The notes beneath the pieces were generated by a model that worked only from the letters and a program-made list of their open reading frames with translations, was not told the origin of the DNA and did not search any database. Positions 25,519 to 33,657 of a stretch of 64,000 bases of DNA are shown piece by piece (the stretch's first letter is position 1; the number at the start of each line of letters is the position of its first letter). The stretch is taken from assembly GCF_900156475.1 (NCBI RefSeq), contig NZ_FTNR01000012.1, forward strand, positions 1 through 64,000, read 5' to 3'. Source of the DNA: Natronorubrum thiooxidans (GTDB lineage: Archaea; Halobacteriota; Halobacteria; Halobacteriales; Natrialbaceae). Both the position numbers and the translations under genes were made by a program.

Positions 25519-26157
25519 TTACTCCTCCTCTTGGGCTCGCAGTTCCTCGCTCGCCTCGCGAACCTCTCGCATCACGCTCGAGATCCGCTCTTCGGCCTCG
25601 AGTTCCTCCTCGACCGAGAGGTCGACGCCTTCGACCTCGAGGAGGAACTTGGCGACCTCGGTCGACTCGTACATCACGTCGTCGAGTTCCTCGGCGGTGA
25701 AGAAATCACACATCGCGCCGTAGAGGAAGGTCGCACCCGCCTTGCGGACCTTCTCCTCGAAGGAGGCACGGGCCTGGTTGACCGCCTGTGGCGTGTAGGT
25801 ATCGGTCATGAAGGGCACGAGTTCGGGCAGGTTCTCGCCGATCTTGGTCATCTCGACGCCGGTTTCGGTCCGGAAATCCGAACAGAGGCGGGCAATGGCC
25901 CACTCGCGGGCGGTGACGTAGGTTCGATCACGCAGGAACTCGTTGACGCGATCGTACTGTGCGCCGTCCATCTTTTTGAACCGGGCGTACTTCTGGACGT
26001 CCTCGGGCGGTTCGTCGTCCGCCGGCTCAGGGTCCGGAACGCCCGGCATCGTGCCGTCGTCAGTTCCCGCAGCGTCGGTACTCGTCTCTGATTCGGCATC
26101 GGCTGTGGCGTTCGACTCAGCGTCGAATCGGGCAGCGTCCAGTCCGTCCTCGTCCAT
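25519..26157 (-). CDS. Conserved haloarchaeal protein (DUF5806-like)
   Basis: A 212-aa protein with a low-complexity acidic N-terminus (about 60 residues of Asp/Thr/Pro) followed by a conserved region beginning EDVQKYARFKKMDGAQYDRVNEFLRDRTYVTAREWAIARLCSDF. This helical domain continues to a charged C-terminal helix (EEELEAEERISSVMREV). The family appears restricted to haloarchaea. No enzyme motif is visible; the many Arg/Lys helices could bind nucleic acid or a protein partner. It is monocistronic; the start is the first ATG of the conserved frame. Confidence 0.75.
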   Translation of the reverse strand: MDEDGLDAARFDAESNATADAESETSTDAAGTDDGTMPGVPDPEPADDEPPEDVQKYARFKKMDGAQYDRVNEFLRDRTYVTAREWAIARLCSDFRTETGVEMTKIGENLPELVPFMTDTYTPQAVNQARASFEEKVRKAGATFLYGAMCDFFTAEELDDVMYESTEVAKFLLEVEGVDLSVEEELEAEERISSVMREVREASEELRAQEEE

Positions 26158-26250
26158 GGCTGCGTGTTCGACCGTCGAACGTAAGGCTGTGAAGGTTTTC
26201 GGCTGGCTGGCAGAGTGTCGATCATCGGCCTCGAGTGGATCTCGAACGGT

Positions 26251-26306
26251 AATTCAAACGAGGTAGCGAGGCGGATTCCCCGCCCCACCGTGGGCGGGGT
26301 TGAATT
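26251..26306. repeat. Nested inverted repeats upstream of the thiolase gene
   Basis: An outer pair AATTCAA (26251-26257) and TTGAATT (26300-26306) encloses a GC-rich hairpin, CCCCGCCC (26278-26285) and GGGCGGGG (26292-26299) with loop CACCGT. The 56-base element lies just before the TATA-like GATTTAAG (about 26340) of the thiolase gene. It resembles the hairpin ends of IS200/IS605-type elements or a solo terminator for the divergent side, but no transposase is nearby. Confidence 0.5.
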
Positions 26307-26372
26307 GTAAACCGTTTGTGTGTGTCTGTGAGTTCTACCGGATTTAAGTTCATAAGGGACATTCGGTAGTAT

Positions 26373-27509
26373 ATGTCACAGACGCCAGTCGTAGTCAAGG
26401 CAGTCCGGACCCCGCAGGGAAAAGAAGACGGTGTGTATGCGGATCTCCGCAGTGAAGATCTCTCGATCCCGCTGATCGACGAAATCCTGGCGGAAACGGG
26501 GCTCTCAGGTGACGACATTGACGACCTGATGTGGGGCTGTGCCCAGCAACGCAGCGAGCAGGGCAACAACGTAGCCCGCGTCATCGCCTTGCTCTCCGAA
26601 CTTGGTGAGAGCGTCCCCGCGACGACGATCAACCGCTGGTGTGCCTCCTCGATGCAGTCGGTGATCTCCGCATCCGACGCCATCGCGGCCGGCAACCGGG
26701 ACGCCATCATCGCCGGCGGCGTCGAGAACATGAGCCGCGTTTCGATGGGTGAGAACATGGGCAGTGTCCACCCACGGATGGCCGAACTCTACAACATCGG
26801 CGAGCTCCAGATGGGGATGACCGCCGAGAAAGTCGCCGACGAGTACGGCGTCAGTCGCGACGACCAAGACGAATACGCCGCCCAGAGCCAGCAACGTGCC
26901 ACTGAGGCCACCGAAGAAGGTCGGTTCGACGACGAGATCGTCCCGATCGAAACCGAGGATGGCACCGTCTCCGAAGACGAAGGCATCCGCCCGGGGACGA
27001 CCGCCGAGAAACTCGGCGAACTCCCGACCGTCTTCAAATCCGACGGCACCGTCACGCCCGGCAACGCCTCCCAGATCTCTGACGGCGCGTCGGCGCTGCT
27101 CATCACGAGCGAGGCCTTTGCCGAAGAACACGACCTCGAGATCCTGGCCGAGGTCGGCATGAACAACGTCGCCGGCGTCGACCCGACCGTCATGGGGATC
27201 GGGCCGGTGCCCGCAACCGAGGGCCTGCTCGAGCGCAATGGCCGTGAGATCGACGACTACGACCTGGTCGAACTCAACGAGGCCTTCGCGAGTCAGGCGG
27301 TCTACTCGCGCGATCAGCTCGGGATCGACCCCGAGATTTTCAACGTCAACGGCGGCGCAATCGCCCTCGGGCACCCACTCGGTGCGTCGGGTGCTCGCCT
27401 CCCGGTCACGCTGATCCACGAACTCCAGAAACGCGGCGGCGGCCGCGGCCTGGCGACGCTGTGTGTTGGCTTTGGCCAGGGGGCGGCGATCGAGTTCGAC
27501 GTCAACTGA
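26373..27509 (+). CDS. Thiolase (acetyl-CoA C-acyltransferase)
   Basis: A 378-aa thiolase that condenses or cleaves acyl-CoA in fatty acid and ketone-body/polyhydroxyalkanoate metabolism. Catalytic residues are present: Cys90 in TTINRWCASSM, His in IALGHPLGASGA, and the second Cys in TLCVGFGQGAAIE. The GGVENMSRVSMG loop and ELNEAFASQAV are typical. A TATA-like TTTAAGTT sits about 28 bases before the ATG, so the transcript should be leaderless. No partner dehydrogenase or SCP2-type companion gene is adjacent. Substrate length preference is not predictable. Confidence 0.93.
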   Translation: MSQTPVVVKAVRTPQGKEDGVYADLRSEDLSIPLIDEILAETGLSGDDIDDLMWGCAQQRSEQGNNVARVIALLSELGESVPATTINRWCASSMQSVISASDAIAAGNRDAIIAGGVENMSRVSMGENMGSVHPRMAELYNIGELQMGMTAEKVADEYGVSRDDQDEYAAQSQQRATEATEEGRFDDEIVPIETEDGTVSEDEGIRPGTTAEKLGELPTVFKSDGTVTPGNASQISDGASALLITSEAFAEEHDLEILAEVGMNNVAGVDPTVMGIGPVPATEGLLERNGREIDDYDLVELNEAFASQAVYSRDQLGIDPEIFNVNGGAIALGHPLGASGARLPVTLIHELQKRGGGRGLATLCVGFGQGAAIEFDVN

Positions 27510-27695
27510 GACGGACTCCTGTCAGTCAGTGCCGGCGCGACTACGGGACGGCTCGCGGTTGCGCCGGGGCATCGAGATCGTAGACCGGCTGAGACTGTCG
27601 TCTTTCCTTCCGACAGCATAGCTGCAGACACCACTGTCTTCGAACGGACGGCTGTCTAGAAGAGATGAGAATAACGACTCGAGCGAGACGGTGGC

Positions 27696-29003
27696 CTAGG
27701 AGCGGCGCTCGCCGACGATATCGCGGACGCGGCCGGGGATATCGAGCAGGGAGATCCCGAATCCGAACAGCACCATCAGCACGTAGACGCCGAGTGTCGA
27801 CGTCCAGACGACAAGCAGCGCAAGGATCGCCCAGCCACCCGAGAGGAAATAAAACGCCGCGATTGACATCGCCGTCCCATACAACAAGACGAGATAGGGC
27901 CCCCAGTCGCGGGCGTGGCCGTGGCGGACCCGGCGACGGACGTAGCGTTTGAGTTCGCTCTGGAGCGACTCTTTCCTGACAGTCCGGCGCTCGACGGCAT
28001 CTTCGAACGACTCGACGCGGTCGCGCAGCCGCTCGATCTCCTCGCGGAGTGCTTCGGGATCGTCGGATCGGTCCCGGGTTCGGGCACTCATGCGGGCACT
28101 CGAACCCGTTTCCGCACCCGTCCCTGCGTGGTCCTCCGTCGCCCCCTCGTCGTCACCCGTGGCGTCGTCGGTCATCGCTTCTGTTGGAACCTGTCGAGCG
28201 CCGGGACTTTGTAGCTGCCGATCCATATCACGGGTGGCAAGGACTGCGTTGAGGACCGCCCCGAAGACGAGGATGATCGCGCCGATGTAGAGCCAGATGA
28301 GCACCAGAAAGACCGCCCCCAGTGCGCCATAGACGGCATACTCGGTCGCAAACGCCGTATACAGCGAGAACGTACGACTCAGCACGAACCAGCCGATCGC
28401 GGCCACGACCGTCCCGGGAAGCGCCTCACGGACGTCGATACCCGAGTCCGGAAAGATGACATACAGTGGCAGGAACGTCACAATCAGTCCGGCTACGATG
28501 AAGATCGGCCCGAGAACACTGGCACCGACGAACGGCACGAATCTGATCACGAGCTCGAGGACGCCGACAAGCGTCAGCCCGAGCCCGATCGCGACGAAGA
28601 CGATCGTCGCATCCCAGACCGTATCGAACAGCGATTTCGATCCTGCAGTCCCGTACACCTGTGAAAACGCCCGATCGAGCCCGCGAAGCACCCGGCTTGC
28701 TGCCCACAACAGGCCGAGTGCCCCGAACACGGTTGCGCTCTGTCGCCCGGTGTCGTCTAAGACCGTCTCGGCGAGCAGTTCCTGAGCCGACGGCGTGAGG
28801 ACGCCGCTGGCTGCAGTCGTCAGCCGCGCTGCAAGCATCTCCCCGCCGATCGAGGCGGTGATGCCCAGCCCGAGGAGGGCCAACGGGACAAGCGAGATGA
28901 ACCCATAGAAGGCGACGCCGGCCGCCAACAGCGTCAGCTGTTCGTTGCGCGCGAGGCGGGCGACGTCACGCGTGACCTCCAGACCCTGTCTGTAGTCGAT
29001 CAC
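27696..29003 (-). CDS. YihY/BrkB-family inner membrane protein
   Basis: A 435-aa polytopic membrane protein. The family core includes LTLLAAGVAFYGFISLVPLALLGLG and VFGALGLLWAASRVLRGLDRAFSQVYG, then EYAVYGALGAVFLVLIWLYIGAIILVFGAVLNAVL. About six transmembrane helices are followed by a charged Asp/Glu/Thr-rich segment with a coiled-coil-like stretch (REEIERLRDRVESFEDAVERR), then two more helices at the C-terminus (GWAILALLVVWTSTLGVYVLMV). The coil is an addition to the basic BrkB domain. The family has no firm function; once called RNase BN, it is not a nuclease. Confidence 0.88.
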   Translation of the reverse strand: MIDYRQGLEVTRDVARLARNEQLTLLAAGVAFYGFISLVPLALLGLGITASIGGEMLAARLTTAASGVLTPSAQELLAETVLDDTGRQSATVFGALGLLWAASRVLRGLDRAFSQVYGTAGSKSLFDTVWDATIVFVAIGLGLTLVGVLELVIRFVPFVGASVLGPIFIVAGLIVTFLPLYVIFPDSGIDVREALPGTVVAAIGWFVLSRTFSLYTAFATEYAVYGALGAVFLVLIWLYIGAIILVFGAVLNAVLATRDMDRQLQSPGARQVPTEAMTDDATGDDEGATEDHAGTGAETGSSARMSARTRDRSDDPEALREEIERLRDRVESFEDAVERRTVRKESLQSELKRYVRRRVRHGHARDWGPYLVLLYGTAMSIAAFYFLSGGWAILALLVVWTSTLGVYVLMVLFGFGISLLDIPGRVRDIVGERRS

Positions 29004-29093
29004 GTCCGTCTATATCGGCGGCCAGGGCAATATGCGGTCGTGTCGGAATCGTGATCTGAGAGTGCGAAGAGACGTGAGAGGTGAGGAGGAGCG

Positions 29094-30209
29094 TTAGACG
29101 AGGTTGGCTTCAGTCGCCGCGCGAATCTCGTCGACGCTGGCGTCGGTCTTGAACGTCGTCCCGCCGTAGTGGGCTCTCGACGCGTCGAAGCCGGCGGCCT
29201 GCAGATCAGCGAGGAACTCATCCATCGCGTTGGCCGGCAGCCCCCAGGTGCGACAGAGTTTGTGCTGGTCGTAGTGAGTCGGCTCGTCGAGTTCGGCCAC
29301 GAGCGCATCACAGAGCTCTCGAGCCTCCGGTGCGGTCTCGAACGTGTAGGGAATCTCATTGCGGACTGCAGCGACGAACTCCGGATCCTGAATCGGCCCG
29401 AGCCAGACCGGGCCGGCGGTGAGCAGTCGGTTGCCGCCGCAGTGGGGACACGTCTCGAGCGGATCGGCGATCATCCCGACGTCCGTCTCACGGTAGAGAC
29501 AGTCCTCGCAGTGGTAAATGTAGCCCAGTTCGTCGATCGCCGCGTCCGCAGCGGTGGGCTTGTGCTCGAGTTCGAGATAGGTGCGGACGTAGTGGCTGGT
29601 CGCGTGAGTGAAGATCGGTTCGATGCCGACGTCGAAGCGGGCCCCGCTGCGGGCGAGCGCGGAGATGAGGATCCGGATACCCATCTCGGTGTGGTAGTCG
29701 GTGTTCTGCGGAACGGCGGAGTACGATCGGACACCGCTGTTAAAGTGGGCCCCACACATCGGTGCGGTGTCAGTCGCGGTAACACAGAGCAGATCTCGGC
29801 AGTTCGAAAACGCTGCATCGGCGAACGGCATCGGCGTCCCGTAGGGATCGAGATCGATCACGTCGTACACCTCGTCGTGCATGAGCGCATTGGCGTTCCG
29901 GTGTTTGACGGCTGCCTCGAGGTCGTTTCGCTCGAGGTTCGCCCGCGCGAGGTCGACGGCTTCCTCGGTGACGTCACAGCAGGTCACGTCCCAGCCGTCG
30001 GCGGCCGCCCGGACGCCACGGATCCCGCTTGCCGTCATCGCGTCGAGATAGGTTTCGGCACGCTCCTCGCGCTCGCGATAGGCTCGCAGCGTCGCGATCG
30101 TTAGATCCCGGTTCAACTCCTGTCTCGGGTTGTAAAACACCGACTCCTCGATGCCCTCCGTCTGTTCGCCGGGGACCTCGAGTTCGATCTCCCCCTCGGT
30201 GACACGCAT
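29094..30209 (-). CDS. trm1: tRNA (guanine-26-N2)-dimethyltransferase
   Basis: A 371-aa SAM-dependent methyltransferase that dimethylates G26 of tRNA. It has the archaeal Trm1 start MRVTEGEIELEVPG, EESVFYNPRQELNRDLTIA, the SAM-binding DAMTASGIRGVRAA and the catalytic DLDPYGTPMPFADAAF. Near the C-terminus the zinc-binding CEDCLYRE...CPHCGGNRLLTAGPVWLGP is intact. The start MRVTEGE is the family's normal start. It is divergent from the SWIM-like gene (gap of about 100 bases). Confidence 0.96.
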   Translation of the reverse strand: MRVTEGEIELEVPGEQTEGIEESVFYNPRQELNRDLTIATLRAYREREERAETYLDAMTASGIRGVRAAADGWDVTCCDVTEEAVDLARANLERNDLEAAVKHRNANALMHDEVYDVIDLDPYGTPMPFADAAFSNCRDLLCVTATDTAPMCGAHFNSGVRSYSAVPQNTDYHTEMGIRILISALARSGARFDVGIEPIFTHATSHYVRTYLELEHKPTAADAAIDELGYIYHCEDCLYRETDVGMIADPLETCPHCGGNRLLTAGPVWLGPIQDPEFVAAVRNEIPYTFETAPEARELCDALVAELDEPTHYDQHKLCRTWGLPANAMDEFLADLQAAGFDASRAHYGGTTFKTDASVDEIRAATEANLV

Positions 30210-30307
30210 ACCACCTCTCGTCGGTAGCGGGCGAAAAACGGTGTGGTCTCGAGCGGAATCGTTCGCACAACCAAACCGATTTTACAGTCCGGGACACAGT
30301 TCCGGTC

Positions 30308-30664
30308 GTGCCGAAGGCCAACCCAGTCGAGCGATGGCAGGCAGACCTCGAGGAGACGGGCGAACTCACGCCCGAGATCGTCGAGCAGATCACGCGCATC
30401 CACGGCGACCGCGGAGCGCGCGCGATCGAGGCTGTCAGCGAGAACCGGGTCAAGGCCTACCGTGATTTTACGATCGTCGTCGGCTACGACGACGAGTACA
30501 TCATCGAAGACGGCGGCTGTACCTGCAAGGACAGCGAGTACAATCTCGATCCCGACGATCCAACCGATCGCTGCTGGCACGCCCTCGCCGTCGCGATCGC
30601 CCGCCGAGTCGGTCACGTCGACTACCACGATATGTGGTACTCGGACGTGCGCGAGCTATTGTAA
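30308..30664 (+). CDS. Small SWIM-type zinc-finger-like protein
   Basis: A 118-aa soluble protein beginning at GTG 30308. The C-terminal half contains CTCKDSEYNLDPDDPTDRCWHALA, a CxC...CxH pattern that matches the SWIM zinc finger, which binds DNA or proteins. The N-terminus is helical (VERWQADLEETGELTPEIVEQ) and a VKAYRDFTIVVGYDDEY hairpin precedes the finger. Members are common in haloarchaea and lack an assigned role. It lies between Trm1 (divergent) and a convergent uncharacterised gene. No signal or membrane segments. Confidence 0.78.
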   Translation: MPKANPVERWQADLEETGELTPEIVEQITRIHGDRGARAIEAVSENRVKAYRDFTIVVGYDDEYIIEDGGCTCKDSEYNLDPDDPTDRCWHALAVAIARRVGHVDYHDMWYSDVRELL

Positions 30665-30688
30665 TCGAACAGTGCCGTGTTTTCGCGC

Positions 30689-31522
30689 TCAGACGGTGAG
30701 CGATGGTGTGTCCCCCTCGCGAACGCGCCGAATAACGTCTTTGACGGTATCCGCGTCGGCCGGATACGTGCCGTAGACGACGGCATCCGCGTGGGCCTCG
30801 AGTTGCTGTGTCAGTCCCACGAGTCGGTCAGGATCGACGCCGTCCGCCGAGAGCTGGATGGTAAGCTCCGGCTCGAGGCCCTCGAGTTCGTGAGCGAAGC
30901 CACGCGCCAGCGACTCCACCCAGTAGGTCGTTCCATAGCCAACACCACACAGCGGGACGACGAAACCGTCGACGAAGGGAGCGAGCGAACCGGGATCGAC
31001 GCCGGCGCGTTCGCGGAGGTTTCCGGGGTAGGGATCGGGGTAGAGCGTCGCGAGGAGGTCACCCTCGACGCGCTCCGCCGCGGCGGCGACGAAATCAGCG
31101 ATGACCGCGGTTCGCCACGTATCGCGGTCCTCGTGGTCGCTCGCGGCGAACTCCCGATCACAGCGCTCGCAGTGACAGAACGACGCGCCGGGGAATCCAG
31201 GTGTCGTAAGCCGCACGTCGCCCACCGCGCCGACTCGCTCGAGTCGCTCGAGCAACTTGTCGCGGTAGTCGGGATCGGTCGGGCAGACGGTGCCCCAGTC
31301 GTGTCCCTCCGCATCGGGCGTCGCACGCGTTCCGTCGGCCGTCACGGCGGCGCGCGCTGGTTCATCACGGACCGTCGCCGTATCGCCCCAGCAGGCGACG
31401 GAGTTGACCGCGCCCGGAAGCGGTTCGCGGCGCGTTCCGTCGACGGAGTCGGCGAAAAAGTGCGTGACGGTTCCGATCTCGGCTCGAGCGAGGTCCCGAT
31501 CTGCTGTGAGCATGCCGTACAT
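30689..31522 (-). CDS. Putative TIM-barrel (glycoside hydrolase-like) protein, unknown function
   Basis: A 277-aa protein. I place the start at 31522 (MYGMLTADRDL) since TTTATGA about 26 bases upstream gives a leaderless promoter. The sequence has a repeating strand/helix pattern consistent with a TIM barrel, for example LTTPGFPGASFCHCERCDREF followed by WRTAVIADFVAAAAERVEG and later VDGFVVPLCGVGYG and ELTIQLSADGVDPDRLVGL. A CxCxxC cluster in the middle could bind zinc. Glycoside hydrolase-like families of unknown substrate show this layout, but no catalytic Glu/Asp pair can be named. Cytoplasmic. Gene order places it next to orc1, probably by chance. Confidence 0.6.
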   Translation of the reverse strand: MYGMLTADRDLARAEIGTVTHFFADSVDGTRREPLPGAVNSVACWGDTATVRDEPARAAVTADGTRATPDAEGHDWGTVCPTDPDYRDKLLERLERVGAVGDVRLTTPGFPGASFCHCERCDREFAASDHEDRDTWRTAVIADFVAAAAERVEGDLLATLYPDPYPGNLRERAGVDPGSLAPFVDGFVVPLCGVGYGTTYWVESLARGFAHELEGLEPELTIQLSADGVDPDRLVGLTQQLEAHADAVVYGTYPADADTVKDVIRRVREGDTPSLTV

Positions 31523-31605
31523 AGCCAGACGATCGACGACTGGCATCATAAATGGTGACATCAAAACGGGACGTCCTCGAGAGAGCGCGACTGGGTACTG
31601 ATCCG

Positions 31606-32805
31606 TTAGTCAGACTCGTTACAGGCCGCGATGATAACCTCCGGATCGTCGATCAGCCGGTTTTCCATGTAGTTGCCTTTTCCCTTGCCGGCCCACTTGC
31701 GTTCCTGTTCGATAATCGAGAGGAACTCGAGTTCCGAGAGGATGTCCCGCACCCGCCGGAGCTTGAGGTGGTCCGACTGGTCGCGATCACAGAGCCGCTT
31801 GTAGAGGTCGTACGCCTCGTTGGTTTTGACCGGGACGTCGTCACCCTCCTTTTGCTGGGTGAGCAGCGCCATCGCCTCGAGGACGAGTTTCGCGTGGCTT
31901 GGGCTCTTCGAGATGAGTTCGGCGAGGCGGCTGGTCTCCTCGCGTTCGTGGGCTTGATCGACACAGTCCTCCGTGACCGACTCGAGGTCGTTCTCCTCGG
32001 CGATCTCGCCAGCAAACCGCAGGATGTCGATCGCCTTTCGGGCGTCACCGTGTTCGCGCGCCGCGAGTGCCGCTACGCGCGGGACGACACCGTCCTCGAG
32101 GACGCCCTCGTGGAACGCATCCGAACGCGAGCGCAGTATCTCGCGAATCTGGTTTGCGTCGTACGGCGAGAAGACGTACTCGCGTTCACAGAGACTCGAT
32201 TTGATCCGCTCGTCCAGCGAGTCTTTGTACCGGACCTTGTTCGAGATACCGATGACGCCGACCGTGCTCTCGGTGAGCTTTCCGGATTCGACCGCGCGCG
32301 AGAGTTGCATTAGGATATCGTCGTCTTCGATTTTGTCGACCTCGTCCAAGATGATCAGGGCGACGTCGTAGCGGTCGTCGACGATGCGCCACAGTCGACG
32401 GTAGTACTCGGACGTGCTCAGTCCCGAGTGGGGGATCGAGATCCCCGTTTCCTCCTGCTCGTTGAGCTGGTGGCCGGTCGACTGGACGGCCTGTGTTTCC
32501 GTCGACTCCTGCAGGCAGTCGACGTAGGCGACCCCGATCGAGACGTCGTTGTTCTTCGCGCGCTCGATCGCCTGATTCGTGATGAACTTCGAGCACAGCG
32601 ACTTTCCGGTTCCCGTCTTCCCGTAGACGAGCACGTTGTTCGGCGTGTTGCCTCGAGTCGCCGGCTTGATCGCGTTCGCGAGGTTCGTGAGCTCGTCTTC
32701 GCGACCGATGATCCGGTCGCCATCGGGGAGGTGTGAGACTTGCAGGAGCTCTTTGTTCTGGAAAATTTCGTTTTCGCTCCCGAAGTAGTCCGTGGCGTCC
32801 GACAT
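31606..32805 (-). CDS. orc1: Orc1/Cdc6-type origin-binding AAA+ ATPase
   Basis: A 399-aa archaeal initiator: AAA+ domain with VYGKTGTGKSLCSKF (Walker A), VALIILDEVDKIEDDD (Walker B) and sensor-1 ISNKVRYKDSLDERI. ARLRS-like initiator motif region LCEREYVFSPYDANQIREI is present. The C-terminal third is a winged helix (EAYDLYKRLC..LKLRRVRDILSELEFLSII). It should bind origin recognition boxes and help load the MCM helicase. It is read away from a long non-coding region packed with origin-box repeats, the usual arrangement in haloarchaeal origins. Confidence 0.95.
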   Translation of the reverse strand: MSDATDYFGSENEIFQNKELLQVSHLPDGDRIIGREDELTNLANAIKPATRGNTPNNVLVYGKTGTGKSLCSKFITNQAIERAKNNDVSIGVAYVDCLQESTETQAVQSTGHQLNEQEETGISIPHSGLSTSEYYRRLWRIVDDRYDVALIILDEVDKIEDDDILMQLSRAVESGKLTESTVGVIGISNKVRYKDSLDERIKSSLCEREYVFSPYDANQIREILRSRSDAFHEGVLEDGVVPRVAALAAREHGDARKAIDILRFAGEIAEENDLESVTEDCVDQAHEREETSRLAELISKSPSHAKLVLEAMALLTQQKEGDDVPVKTNEAYDLYKRLCDRDQSDHLKLRRVRDILSELEFLSIIEQERKWAGKGKGNYMENRLIDDPEVIIAACNESD

Positions 32806-32849
32806 TCAGTTGTCGTGGATATTATTCGGAGGTCTCTTAAGCGTTCGGA

Positions 32850-33198
32850 ACCTGACTGCCGCTGTATTAGTGACGATTCTGGGGTGTGAGTACCTGAGAC
32901 GCACAAATAACACCCCTCAGTGCCGCTGTATAGCCGAGAAGAGACCCCGAGTTTCCGCTGTATAGCCGACGTGGGACCCTGGATTTCCGCTGTATTGGAC
33001 ACACACCCCGGAGTGCCGCTGTATCGTGAGTTCAACAACCACTGGAGAGAAGCGAGATTTCCAGGGCCACTCGAGGGCTGATACCGTATTTCCGCTGTAT
33101 GGATTGAAAAGGATTTCTATAGGAATCGAGCCCGTCGTTTGACACCCCTCGGTGCCGCTGTATATGGACACACACACCCCGGAGTGCCGCTGTAACAG
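32850..33198 (+). repeat. Eight direct origin boxes
   Basis: The box starts are 32850, 32911, 32944, 32976, 33005, 33081, 33143 and 33176. Each ends in CCGCTGTA; flanks before the core vary (CACCCCTCAG, ACCCCGAGTT, ACCCTGGATT, ACCCCGGAG, ATACCGTATT, CACCCCTCGG). Distances between neighbouring boxes range from about 29 to 76 bases, and several pairs are multiples of about one to three helical turns. They all face the same way, toward the AT-rich region and away from orc1. Confidence 0.85.
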
Positions 33199-33261
33199 AT
33201 TGGAGGTGTGTGTCGATCCGAAACGACGGTTGGAGGGGGCTCATGTGAGGGTTGATTCCGT

Positions 33262-33341
33262 ATTCAAAACGCGTTATCCGAACTCAAAACACGCTATATG
33301 TGCTCAAACTAGGCGATACGAACTCCAATAAGCGGATATAC
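33262..33341 (+). repeat. Four tandem 20-base repeats in the origin region
   Basis: Four copies, each exactly 20 bases, start at 33262, 33282, 33302 and 33322: ATTCAAAACGCG..., ACTCAAAACACG..., GCTCAAACTAGG..., ACTCCAATAAGC.... The shared pattern is (A/G)(C/T)TCAAAA, then a GC step, then a TAT-type end. Period 20 keeps copies on nearly one face of the helix. They are unrelated to the CCGCTGTA boxes and resemble an iteron array. Confidence 0.75.
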
Positions 33342-33430
33342 GGATAGATACCCAAATCGGTGCCACCAGCACCACGAGACGAATCCAGCGGCAAATACAA
33401 CAGACCGAATCGACTCGAGCGCTGAGTCAA

Positions 33431-33462
33431 CGTTCACTACCGAGTGAACGAATGTACGTTCA
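33431..33462. repeat. Inverted repeat with three TGAACG half-sites in the origin region
   Basis: CGTTCACT (33431-33438) and AGTGAACG (33443-33450) form a perfect 8-base inverted repeat with spacer ACCG, and the second arm is followed by AATGTA and another CGTTCA (33457-33462). This gives three half-sites in alternating orientation. It would suit a dimeric or tetrameric regulator, but no candidate protein is encoded beside it. Confidence 0.6.
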
Positions 33463-33490
33463 ATACTCTCAATGGACTTTGACACAGCAC

Positions 33491-33513
33491 CTATATTTAA
33501 ATATATTGTATTA
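33491..33513. other. AT-rich palindrome, candidate duplex unwinding element
   Basis: TATATTTAAATATA (33492-33505) is a perfect 14-base palindrome within a run of 20 or more A/T bases, the most AT-rich point of the intergenic region. It lies between the direct boxes and the inverted box at 33638, the position expected for the unwinding element of an archaeal origin. It could alternatively serve as a strong TATA element. Confidence 0.6.
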
Positions 33514-33657
33514 GTGCTACAAAGTGCTGCGTTCACACTCTTCGAATAGTCAAATTACTGTCTGTTACCGACCGCTCCTACCCACACTCAACCCGACCAA
33601 TTGCTGGGACTCGAGTGATGGCCACCCCTTCGAATCTATACAGCGGCACTCCGGGGT

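Noticed and set aside
32850-33198. CRISPR array
   Set aside because: The repeats are short, unevenly spaced, imperfect and share a core next to orc1; no cas genes are present.
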